64,000 nt of DNA, from contig NZ_JARKIN010000001.1 of assembly GCF_029351045.1 (NCBI RefSeq), positions 5,115,001 to 5,179,000 of the forward strand, read 5' to 3'. A model generated the notes under the pieces. That model was not told the origin of the DNA, searched no databases, and worked only from the letters and a program-made list of their open reading frames with translations. Position numbers and translations under genes: made by a program. Of the stretch, positions 33,235 to 41,048 are shown piece after piece; within the stretch, counting starts at the first letter, position 1; each line of letters starts with the position of its first letter. The DNA is from Streptomyces sp. WMMB303 (GTDB taxonomy: Bacteria > Actinomycetota > Actinomycetes > Streptomycetales > Streptomycetaceae).

Positions 33235-36200
33235 TCAGCCGCGCGGCTTCTCCCGCATCTCGTACGTCGCGATGACGTCGTCGATCTTGATGTCGTTGAA
33301 GTTCCCGAGGTTGATACCGCCCTCGAAGCCTTCCCGGATCTCGGTGACATCGTCCTTGAAGCGGCGCAGGCCCTCGATGTTGAGGTTCTCCGCCACGACC
33401 TTGCCGTCCCGGATGACGCGGGCCTTGGTGTTCCTGCGCACCTCGCCGGAGCGGATGAGAACACCGGCGATGTTGCCCAGCTTGGACGAACGGAAGATCT
33501 CGCGGATCTCCGCCGTGCCCAGCTCGACCTCTTCGTACTCGGGCTTGAGCATGCCCTTGAGCGCCGCCTCGATCTCCTCGATGACCTGGTAGATCACCGA
33601 GTAGTAGCGGACGTCCACACCCTCGCGCTCGGCCAGCTGGGTCGCACGCCCCTCGGCGCGGACGTTGAAGCCGATCACGATGGCGTCGGAGCCGGTCGCC
33701 AGGTCGATGTCGGTCTCGGTGACCGCACCCACCCCGCGGTGCAGGATGCGCAGGTCCACCTCTTCGCCGACGTCGAGCTGGAGCAGCGAGGACTCCAGGG
33801 CCTCCACCGAACCGGACGCGTCGCCCTTGATGATGAGGTTGAGCTGCTGCACCTCGCCCGCCTTGAGCACCTTGTCCAGGTCCTCCAGGGAGACGCGGCG
33901 GGTCCGCTTGGCGAAGGCCGCGTTACGCTCGCGCGCCGCGCGCTTCTCGGCGATCTGCCGTGCCGTGCGGTCCTCGTCCACCACCAGGAAGTTGTCGCCG
34001 GCGCCCGGGACGTTGGTGAGACCGAGCACCAGGACGGGGGTCGAGGGACCCGCTTCCTTGATGTTCTCGCCCTTGTCGTCGAGCATCGCGCGCACCCGGC
34101 CGTAGGCGTCGCCCACGACCATGGTGTCGCCGACCCGCAGCGTGCCGCGCTGGACCAGGACGGTCGCCACGGCACCGCGGCCGCGGTCGAGGTGGGCCTC
34201 GATGGCGATACCCTGCGCGTCCTGTTCGGGGTTGGCCCGCAGGTCGAGCGAGGCGTCCGCGGTCAGGACCACGGCCTCGAGGAGCTCCTCGATGTTCAGT
34301 CCCTGGCGCGCGGAGATGTCGACGAACATCGTGTCGCCGCCGTACTCCTCGGCCACCAGCCCGTACTCGGTCAGCTGGCCGCGGACCTTGGTGGGGTCGG
34401 CGCCCTCGACGTCGATCTTGTTGACCGCGACGACGATCGGCACCTCGGCCGCCTTGGCGTGGTTGAGCGCCTCGATCGTCTGCGGCATCACGCCGTCGTT
34501 GGCCGCGACCACGAGGATCGCGATGTCGGTCGACTTGGCACCGCGGGCACGCATGGCGGTGAACGCCTCGTGACCGGGGGTGTCGATGAAGGTGATCTTG
34601 CGTTCTTCGTCGTTCACCTCGGTCGACGCCTGGTAGGCACCGATGTGCTGGGTGATGCCGCCGGCTTCGCCCTCGATGACGTTGGTCTTCCGGATCGCGT
34701 CCAGCAGCCTCGTCTTACCGTGGTCGACGTGACCCATGACGGTCACCACCGGCGGACGGGGCATCAGCGCCGTCTCACCACCCTCGTCCTCGCCGAACTC
34801 GATGTCGAAGGACTCGAGAAGCTCGCGGTCCTCCTCCTCCGGGCTGACGATCTGGACGACGTAGTTCATCTCCTCGCCGAGGAGGTTCAGCGTCTCGTCG
34901 GAGACGGACTGGGTCGCGGTGACCATCTCGCCCAGATTGAACATCACCTGGACCAGCGACGCCGGGTTGGCGTTGATCTTCTCCGCGAAGTCCGTGAGCG
35001 AGGCACCGCGCGACAGCCGGACGATCTCGCCCTTGCCGCGCGGCAGCATCACGCCGCCGACCGACGGCGCCTGCATCTGCTCGTACTCCTGGCGCCGCTG
35101 ACGCTTCGACTTGCGGCCGCGACGGGCCGGGCCGCCGGGGCGGCCGAACGCGCCCTGGGTGCCACCGCGGCCCCCGGGGCCACCGGGTCGGCCACCGAAA
35201 CCAGGACGGCCACCGCCACCACCGGGACGGCCGGCGAAACCGCCGCCGCCACCCGGACGGCCACCGCCACCACCGGGACGGCCGGCGAAACCGCCGCCAC
35301 CGCCCGGACGGCCACCGCCACCACCCGGACGGCCACCGCCGCCGGGGCCGCCGCGGCCGGGGCCGGGACGCGGACCGGCAGCGGGACGCTGCGGCATCAT
35401 GCCCGGGTTCGGACGGTTGCCGCCGGCGCCGCCGGGACGCGGGCCGCCGCCCTGCGGGGCCTGCGGACGCGGCATGTTGCCCGGGGTGGCGCGACCGCCA
35501 CCCGGAGCCTGCGGACGCGGGCCGGACTGGCCGGCTCCACCCTGGCCCTGGCCCTGGCCGGGCTTGGGGGCACCGGGCTTCGGAGCGCCCGGCTTGGGGG
35601 CACCGCCGGAGCGCGGCGACTGGGGACGCGCCATACCGGTGGAGCCACCGGAGGTGAAGGGATTGTTGCCCGGACGCGGCCCGGAGGAGCGTCCGCCCGG
35701 CTTGGGAGCCTGGCCCGGCTTCGGTGCCTGACCACCCTGCGGACGGCCCTGGCCGCCCGGCTTGGGTGCCTGACCCGGCTTGGGGGCCTGGCCCGGCTTC
35801 GGCGCCTGACCCGGCTTGGGGGCTCCCGGCGCGGCCGGCGGCGCCTGGAAGTCCGGCTTCGCGGGCGCGGCGGGCTGTGCGGGACCCGGCTTGGGCGCAC
35901 CGGGCTTCGGGGCGCCGGGCTTGGGTGCCTCGGCAGCCTCCGTCTCACCCTGTGCGGGGCTCGGGGCAGGAGTCACCGGAGCCGCGGGGCCCGGCTTGGG
36001 GGCGCCGGGCTTCGGCGCGCCCGGCTTGGGTGCGCCCGGCTTGGGTGCGCCCGGCTTGGGTGCGCCCGGCTTGGGCGCGGGGGTCGGGGCGGCGGCCTTC
36101 TTCGGCGCCGCAGGCTTCGCCGCGGACTTCTTGGCACCTGAGCCAGAGCCCGCGTCGAACGCGTCTGTCAATTTGCGGACTACCGGCGCCTCGATCGTCG

Positions 36201-36306
36201 AGGACGCCGAACGGACGAATTCACCGAGTTCCTGGAGCTTGGCCATGACGACCTTGCTCTCGACTCCAAGTTCCTTGGCGAGTTCGTATACCCGGACCTT
36301 AGCCAC
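33235..36306 (-). CDS. infB: Translation initiation factor IF-2
   Basis: 1023 residues. The N-terminal 440 residues are low complexity, with GAPKP repeats and a Gly/Arg/Pro block (GRPGGGGG), as in Streptomyces IF-2. The GTPase core starts with GHVDHGKT near residue 525, then DTPGHEAF and NKID, followed by the C-terminal IF-2 domains. It brings fMet-tRNA to the 30S subunit. The start, AKVRVYELAKELGVESK, matches the IF-2 N-domain. It is preceded by ylxR and nusA on the same strand. Confidence 0.97.
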   Translation of the reverse strand: MAKVRVYELAKELGVESKVVMAKLQELGEFVRSASSTIEAPVVRKLTDAFDAGSGSGAKKSAAKPAAPKKAAAPTPAPKPGAPKPGAPKPGAPKPGAPKPGAPKPGPAAPVTPAPSPAQGETEAAEAPKPGAPKPGAPKPGPAQPAAPAKPDFQAPPAAPGAPKPGQAPKPGQAPKPGQAPKPGGQGRPQGGQAPKPGQAPKPGGRSSGPRPGNNPFTSGGSTGMARPQSPRSGGAPKPGAPKPGAPKPGQGQGQGGAGQSGPRPQAPGGGRATPGNMPRPQAPQGGGPRPGGAGGNRPNPGMMPQRPAAGPRPGPGRGGPGGGGRPGGGGGRPGGGGGFAGRPGGGGGRPGGGGGFAGRPGGGGGRPGFGGRPGGPGGRGGTQGAFGRPGGPARRGRKSKRQRRQEYEQMQAPSVGGVMLPRGKGEIVRLSRGASLTDFAEKINANPASLVQVMFNLGEMVTATQSVSDETLNLLGEEMNYVVQIVSPEEEDRELLESFDIEFGEDEGGETALMPRPPVVTVMGHVDHGKTRLLDAIRKTNVIEGEAGGITQHIGAYQASTEVNDEERKITFIDTPGHEAFTAMRARGAKSTDIAILVVAANDGVMPQTIEALNHAKAAEVPIVVAVNKIDVEGADPTKVRGQLTEYGLVAEEYGGDTMFVDISARQGLNIEELLEAVVLTADASLDLRANPEQDAQGIAIEAHLDRGRGAVATVLVQRGTLRVGDTMVVGDAYGRVRAMLDDKGENIKEAGPSTPVLVLGLTNVPGAGDNFLVVDEDRTARQIAEKRAARERNAAFAKRTRRVSLEDLDKVLKAGEVQQLNLIIKGDASGSVEALESSLLQLDVGEEVDLRILHRGVGAVTETDIDLATGSDAIVIGFNVRAEGRATQLAEREGVDVRYYSVIYQVIEEIEAALKGMLKPEYEEVELGTAEIREIFRSSKLGNIAGVLIRSGEVRRNTKARVIRDGKVVAENLNIEGLRRFKDDVTEIREGFEGGINLGNFNDIKIDDVIATYEMREKPRG
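35160..35345 (-). repeat. Gly/Arg/Pro-encoding repeats in infB
   Basis: Near-identical blocks encode GGRPGGGGGFAGRPGGGGGR-type units, with about 48 bases repeated at least twice (for example around 35230 and 35278). Prone to slippage or recombination. Confidence 0.75.
35990..36080 (-). repeat. 15-bp tandem repeats in infB (GAPKP units)
   Basis: CCCGGCTTGGGTGCG and close variants recur about six times in tandem, encoding GAPKP pentapeptides in the disordered N-terminus of IF-2. The best-conserved copies are at 36020-36080. Confidence 0.8.
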
Positions 36307-36458
36307 TTCGCTCCTTACGGCCCGGGGGGTCGTCCGCCGGACCTTCGCTACTGATGCATGGGCGTACTCATCGCGTACTCATCGAGTGCTCATCGCAATC
36401 TCGACCTACTTCCCACTCGCGAGGTACCTCTCCCGGTACGGAGGTTCCGTACGGGTTC

Positions 36459-36746
36459 CTACGGTGCTTGCTGTGCTTTCCGCTCCACGTGCTCCCGCAG
36501 ATCTGCGAGGTCGAACGGACCCGGACCCCGGAAGGCCCGGTTGAATGCCCGGCGCCGGACCGCCTGCTCGAGACAGGACGGCACAGAGTGCACATACGCA
36601 CCCCGACCGGGCAGCCTACCGCGAAGATCGGGGATCAGGCTGCCCCCGATCAGCACCACCCGCAGCAGACCTTGCTTGTCGGTGCGCTCCCGGCAACCCA
36701 CACAGGTCCGCTGAGGGCACGCCCGACCACGCGTCCGGCCAGACAC
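36459..36746 (-). CDS. ylxR: YlxR family RNA-binding protein (DUF448)
   Basis: 95 residues. PQRTCVGCRERTDKQGLLRVV and GRGAYVHSVPSCLEQAVRR match the YlxR family, small basic nucleoid- or RNA-associated proteins encoded between nusA and infB. The start is GTG at 36746 with only a weak SD. The nusA-ylxR-infB order seen here is conserved in most Gram-positive bacteria. Confidence 0.92.
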   Translation of the reverse strand: MSGRTRGRACPQRTCVGCRERTDKQGLLRVVLIGGSLIPDLRGRLPGRGAYVHSVPSCLEQAVRRRAFNRAFRGPGPFDLADLREHVERKAQQAP

Positions 36747-36863
36747 TGGTTAAGTCTACCTCCCCGATGCCCCGGAACCCGCTGGGGGGTAAGGGCGCCG
36801 TTACTCGTCCGCCACCCGTTCCGCATCCACCCGACCGCGCGGGGTGACCGGAGCGGTCCTGGT

Positions 36864-37886
36864 TCAGCCGTGCTCGGCGGAACGCTCCGGAGCCGGTTCG
36901 CCCCCTGCCGCGTCGGCGGTGTCCGGGCGGATGTCGATGCGCCAGCCCGTGAGGCGCGCGGCGAGCCGGGCGTTCTGCCCTTCCTTGCCGATCGCCAGCG
37001 AGAGCTGGTAGTCGGGCACGGTGACGCGCGCTGACCGCGCCGCCAGATCGAGGATCTCGACCTTGCTCACCCGCGCCGGGGAGAGGGCGTTGGCCACCAG
37101 TTCGGCCGGGTCCTCGGACCAGTCCACGATGTCGATCTTCTCACCGTGCAGCTCCGCCATCACGTTGCGCACCCGGCCGCCCATCGGGCCGATGCAGGCG
37201 CCCTTGGCGTTGAGCCCGGAGCGGGCCGACCGCACGGCGATCTTGGTTCGGTGGCCCGCCTCGCGGGCGATGGCCGAGATCTCCACCGAGCCGTCCGCGA
37301 TCTCCGGGACCTCCAGCTCGAAGAGCTTCTTGACCAGGTTGGGGTGGGTACGCGACAACGTCACGGAGGGGCCGCGCACGCCCTTGACCACCCGGACCAC
37401 GTAGGTCCGCAGCCGGGTGCCGTGCCCGTACTCCTCACCGGGCACCTGCTCCTGCGGCGGCAGGATGGCCTCCAGCTTGCCGATGTCCACCAGCACGCTC
37501 TTGGGGTCCTTGCCCTGCTGGACGACGCCCGCCACGACGTCGCCCTCGCGACCGGCGTACTCGCCGAAGGTGACCTCCTCCTCGGCGTCCCGCAGTCGCT
37601 GCAGGATGACCTGCTTGGCCGTCGTCGCGGCGATCCGGCCGAACCCGGTGGGAGTGTCGTCGAACTCCCGCGGTTCCGCGCCCTCTTCGAGTTCCTCGGC
37701 GCTCTCCTTGGCCCACACCGTGACGTGGCCCGTCTTGCGGTTCAGCTCGACGCGTGCGTCGCGCCTGCTGCCCTCCGTGCGGTGGTACGCGATGAGGAGG
37801 GCCGACTCGATCGCCTCGACCAGCAGGTCCAGCGAGATCTCCTTCTCCCGGACCAGCCCGCGCAGGGCACTCATGTCGATGTCCAC
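36864..37886 (-). CDS. nusA: Transcription termination/antitermination factor NusA
   Basis: 340 residues, the short actinobacterial form without the C-terminal acidic repeats of proteobacteria. The N-terminal polymerase-binding domain is followed by S1 (GDVVAGVVQQGKDPKSVLVDIG) and two KH domains (IGPMGGRVRNVMAELHGEKIDIV; AIGKEGQNARLAARLTGW). ATG at 37886 lies two bases from the rimP stop, so the two are coupled. Confidence 0.97.
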   Translation of the reverse strand: MDIDMSALRGLVREKEISLDLLVEAIESALLIAYHRTEGSRRDARVELNRKTGHVTVWAKESAEELEEGAEPREFDDTPTGFGRIAATTAKQVILQRLRDAEEEVTFGEYAGREGDVVAGVVQQGKDPKSVLVDIGKLEAILPPQEQVPGEEYGHGTRLRTYVVRVVKGVRGPSVTLSRTHPNLVKKLFELEVPEIADGSVEISAIAREAGHRTKIAVRSARSGLNAKGACIGPMGGRVRNVMAELHGEKIDIVDWSEDPAELVANALSPARVSKVEILDLAARSARVTVPDYQLSLAIGKEGQNARLAARLTGWRIDIRPDTADAAGGEPAPERSAEHG

Positions 37887-37888
37887 GG

Positions 37889-38446
37889 CTACGCCTCCTC
37901 CTCGTTCTCGTTCCCGGCGGCTTCGGCGTCGCCGTCCGCGGACATGCGCCGCTGCTGCGCGGCCTTGGGGTTGAACTCGATCTCGACCCGCGCCTTGGCG
38001 AGCTCGTCGAAGGCGAGTCTGCGGGCGGTGGGCTTGCGTCCCTTGACTCCGGGCACCTCCAGGTCGAGGCCCTCGTCGTCGACAGCGGTGAGGCGGGCGG
38101 TCAGCTCCCCGCCGCCGGCGGCCTCGGTGAGCTGCGCCTTGATCAGCCGCCCGACGGCGCGGCGGTAGTGCCGCAGCTCGCTCAGCGGCCGGTCGGCCCC
38201 GGGAGAGGTGACCTCCAGCACGTACGGGGCGCCGCCCATCGCGTCGCTCTCGTCGAGCACTTCGGAGCAGGCGCGGCTCAGTTCCGCACAGGTGTCGAGC
38301 TGGACCCCGTCGTCAGCGTCCACCACGACACGCAGGACGCGCCGCTTTCCGGCCGGGGTCACCTCGATCTCTTCGAGATCCAACCCCCTCTTGCTGACGA
38401 GCGGTTCCAGCAGTCCGCGCAGCCTCTCGCTCTGGGTGGTGCTCAT
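37889..38446 (-). CDS. rimP: Ribosome maturation factor RimP
   Basis: 185 residues. The N-terminal domain includes LLEPLVSKRGLDLEEIEV and VVVDADDGVQLDTCAELSR, then YVLEVTSPGADRPL, typical of RimP. It assists 30S assembly. The tail is acidic. The start is ATG at 38446 after GAGGAG, nine bases upstream. It is the first gene of the rimP-nusA-ylxR-infB-rbfA-truB-ribF run and divergent from a lipoprotein gene. The 312-base divergent region contains no further gene; a short near-palindrome CCTTGTGACAAGG lies at 38486-38498. Confidence 0.95.
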   Translation of the reverse strand: MSTTQSERLRGLLEPLVSKRGLDLEEIEVTPAGKRRVLRVVVDADDGVQLDTCAELSRACSEVLDESDAMGGAPYVLEVTSPGADRPLSELRHYRRAVGRLIKAQLTEAAGGGELTARLTAVDDEGLDLEVPGVKGRKPTARRLAFDELAKARVEIEFNPKAAQQRRMSADGDAEAAGNENEEEA

Positions 38447-38758
38447 CCGGGTGACTCCTCGGCCGCGTGTGCTGTTGTAGGGGGGCCTTGTGACAAGGGC
38501 GTGTCGCCGCCCAAGCCTATCGTCTGTGGCGCGCTGCGCCGACCCGGTGCACAAAGCACGGCTGTGCGCAGCCTCACCGCCCCGCGCCGTGTGCGGCGTC
38601 CGGGTACTGCCCCCGCCCGGCAGGGGTGGCCGCGGACAGCCGCGGGAAGGACCCCGGGTACCCTCGCGGGGCGTGACCGGCGCCCCACCCCGGTCACGGG
38701 CCCGGGCGAGGCCCGCAGTCCGTCTGGCCGTCCGTTCGCCCACATCCAGGGAGTGCAC

Positions 38759-39484
38759 ATGTCGCTGATGCCGTCGCCGGCGGCGCGACCGCGCCGCAGA
38801 GCGTTGCTGACCGGCGCCCTGGGCGCCACCGGAGCGGCGTTCGGCCTGCCGCTCGTCGCGGCCTGCACGGGCGGGGAGGCGGCGGGAGACGCCGACGGGG
38901 CTGGTACCGACGCGGCACGGCGGCTGCGCAGCGGCACGGCACGCGACAGCGAACACCTGCTGGCCCGCTACGACGGCACGGCCAAGGTGCACCCGGCACT
39001 GGCCGCACCGCTGCGCCCGCTGCGCGAGGAGATCGTCCGCCACGTGCGGGTACTGCGCGGCGGAGAGTCCGCCACCCGGTCTCCCTCCCCCGGCGCGCGC
39101 GGCTCGCGCAGCCCCTCCGGCGCGCCCGGAAACGACCGCTCCGCGCAGCCCGGCGAGCGGGGGAGCACCTCCGAAGGTCCGCCCAGCCCGGACACCGCCT
39201 CCGTACCGGAGAGCCCCGCAGCGGCGCTCGCGGCGCTGGCCCGGGCGGAGCGGAAGCTGGCCGGCACCCGCACCGAGGCGCTGGCCGGCGCGCCACCCGA
39301 GCTGGCCCGGCTGCTCGCCTCGGTGGCCGCCTGCGGCTCGGCACACGGGTACCTCCTCGACCAGCAGGGCAAGGACGCCGGCAGCGCCGACGACGGGAAG
39401 AGCACCGCAGACGACGGCGGGAGCGCGGCCGACGGCATGGCCGACGAGGCCGGTCCGCGCCGGGAGGGGGCGGCCGAAGAATGA
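38759..39484 (+). CDS. Tat-type lipoprotein with long low-complexity linker
   Basis: 241 residues. The N-terminus has twin arginines (PRRRALLTGALGATGAAFGL) followed by a lipobox LVAAC with the lipidated cysteine at about residue 35. A Ser/Pro/Gly-rich linker (about 105-145) joins two helical parts, and the tail is Gly/Ser/Asp-rich. ATG at 38759 follows AGGGAG. Its last codons overlap the DUF4439 gene by ATGA, so the two should be made together. The helical regions may belong to the same ferritin-like group, but this is uncertain. Confidence 0.85.
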   Translation: MSLMPSPAARPRRRALLTGALGATGAAFGLPLVAACTGGEAAGDADGAGTDAARRLRSGTARDSEHLLARYDGTAKVHPALAAPLRPLREEIVRHVRVLRGGESATRSPSPGARGSRSPSGAPGNDRSAQPGERGSTSEGPPSPDTASVPESPAAALAALARAERKLAGTRTEALAGAPPELARLLASVAACGSAHGYLLDQQGKDAGSADDGKSTADDGGSAADGMADEAGPRREGAAEE

Positions 39485-39960
39485 CGGAACTGGCCGCTGT
39501 GCAAGCGGCGTTGCGCGCCGAACACGCCGCCGTATACGGCTACGGCGTCGTCGGCGGCCGGATCGACGAGGACCGCGAGGGCGAGGCCCGGGAGTGCTAC
39601 GAGGCACACCGGGCGCGCCGGGACGCGCTGCGCCGGACCGTCCGGGCGCTGGGCGGCGAACCGGAACCGGCCGCCGCCGCCTACGCGCTGCCCTTCGCCG
39701 TGCCCGACGGCGCGGCGGCCGTGCGGCTCGCCGCCCAGTTGGAGGACCGGGTGGCCGGGGTGTACGCGGACCTGGTGCGGGCAAGCGAGGGGGCACGGCG
39801 GCGCACGGCTGCCGACGCACTGCGCGAGGCGGCGGTCCGCTCGGTCCGCTGGAAGGGCGGCGGGGTGGCCTTCCCGGGCCTGACCGAACTGGGCGCCGGC
39901 GATTCGCCGGCCTCCCCCTCGGGGGCACCGGACCGCTCCGCCGTGCCCGGCGCGCTGTGA
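39481..39960 (+). CDS. DUF4439 ferritin-like protein
   Basis: 159 residues, a predicted four-helix bundle. AALRAEHAAVYGYGVVGGRI and CYEAHRARRDALRRTV carry the glutamate and histidine spacing of DUF4439/ferritin-like domains. Whether metal is bound is unknown. The start overlaps the upstream lipoprotein stop by four bases; the two probably act together at the membrane, with this soluble partner lacking a signal peptide. Confidence 0.88.
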   Translation: MTELAAVQAALRAEHAAVYGYGVVGGRIDEDREGEARECYEAHRARRDALRRTVRALGGEPEPAAAAYALPFAVPDGAAAVRLAAQLEDRVAGVYADLVRASEGARRRTAADALREAAVRSVRWKGGGVAFPGLTELGAGDSPASPSGAPDRSAVPGAL

Positions 39961-40033
39961 TCCCGCCGTGCGCGCGGCCCGTGCGCGCTCCCCGAGAATG
40001 CTCCCGAGAGTCCTGACGAAAGGCCCGTCCGGA

Positions 40034-40984
40034 ATGGCTTCCGTGCTGCCCCTCGAACCCCCCCAGCGGCTGTCGCGCGCGCTGGCCGCCCAGCAGGGCG
40101 CGTCGGCGGCGGCCGCGGCGGACTGGCTGCGGGAGCTGCCCGCGCTGCTGGAGCGGTGGCTCCGGGAGTGGGAGCTGGAGGCCGTCCGGGTGGTGACCCC
40201 GGGCGGGCGCAGCAGCGTGGTGGTGCTGGTGCGGCAGGCCGACGGCACCCCGGCGGCCCTCAAGCTGCCCGCGCCCGACGGTGCGCCCGCACAGGTGCGG
40301 ACCGCGCGCGAGTACGCGGCACTGACCGCGTGGCACGGGCTCGGTGCCGTGAAGGTGCTGCGGGCCGCGCCGGAGGAGGGCGTGCTGCTGCTGGAGCGGC
40401 TGCGCTGCGAAGTGTCGCTGCGGTCGCTGGCGGAGGCCAAGGCGACGCTGGAGGCGGTCTCGGTGGTGCGGCGGCTGTGGGTGCCGCCGGCCGCGGGGCA
40501 CGTGCTGGAGACGGTCGCCGAGCACACCGCGCAGGAGGCGGCACAGATGCGCTCCTCGGTGCCCCCGGACGCCGAACCGCTGGTGGCCGCCGCGCTGGAG
40601 GCCCGCGCGGCGATGCTGTCCGACCCCGCCGACGGCGAGCAGGTGCTGCTGCACGGGGACTTCCGCCAGGGCGCGGTGCTGGCCTCCTCCGGCTCCGGCG
40701 AGCGGGCGCGCTGGCTGACCGTGGGCCCCGATCCCCTGGTCGGCGAGCCCGCCTACGACCTGGCGCGGCTGGTGCGCGACCGGCTGCACGACCTGATGGC
40801 CTCCAGCGGGGCCCCGGCCGCCACCCGGCGCCGGGTCAACAAGCTCGCCGACTCGCTGGACGTGCCCCGCGAACGGGTACGCAACTGGACGCTCTACCGC
40901 GCGGTCGAGTCCGCGTGCCGGCAGTACGCGGCCGGCAACGCAACGGACGCGGAGATACTGCTGGAGTTCGCGGCCTGGCTGTGA
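40034..40984 (+). CDS. Aminoglycoside phosphotransferase-fold protein, probably degenerate
   Basis: 316 residues with the streptomycin-kinase/APH fold: ALKLPAPDG with the ATP-site lysine, then HGDFRQGAVL in the catalytic loop and VGPDPLVGEPAYDLARL. In active members the loop reads HGDxxxGN and the later motif DPxxxxGEPAYD. Here the Asn is Ala and the first Asp is Gly, so both usual magnesium ligands are missing although the catalytic Asp remains. ATG at 40034 is chosen, with AAAGG ten bases upstream; ATG at 39998 is possible. It is downstream of the DUF4439 gene. It is unlikely to confer resistance. Confidence 0.82.
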   Translation: MASVLPLEPPQRLSRALAAQQGASAAAAADWLRELPALLERWLREWELEAVRVVTPGGRSSVVVLVRQADGTPAALKLPAPDGAPAQVRTAREYAALTAWHGLGAVKVLRAAPEEGVLLLERLRCEVSLRSLAEAKATLEAVSVVRRLWVPPAAGHVLETVAEHTAQEAAQMRSSVPPDAEPLVAAALEARAAMLSDPADGEQVLLHGDFRQGAVLASSGSGERARWLTVGPDPLVGEPAYDLARLVRDRLHDLMASSGAPAATRRRVNKLADSLDVPRERVRNWTLYRAVESACRQYAAGNATDAEILLEFAAWL

Positions 40985-41048
40985 CGCGTCCGGTCCGGTG
41001 CGGGGATCCCGCACCGGACCGGACCCGGTCGATGCCCGCGGAGCGCGG

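Noticed and set aside
35160..35345. CRISPR-like array in infB
   Set aside because: Repeats are in frame, encode Gly/Arg/Pro units of IF-2 and lack unique spacers of constant length.
40034..40984. Functional aminoglycoside resistance gene
   Set aside because: Both metal-ligand residues of the phosphotransferase motifs are replaced, and the context is housekeeping, so resistance is not supported.
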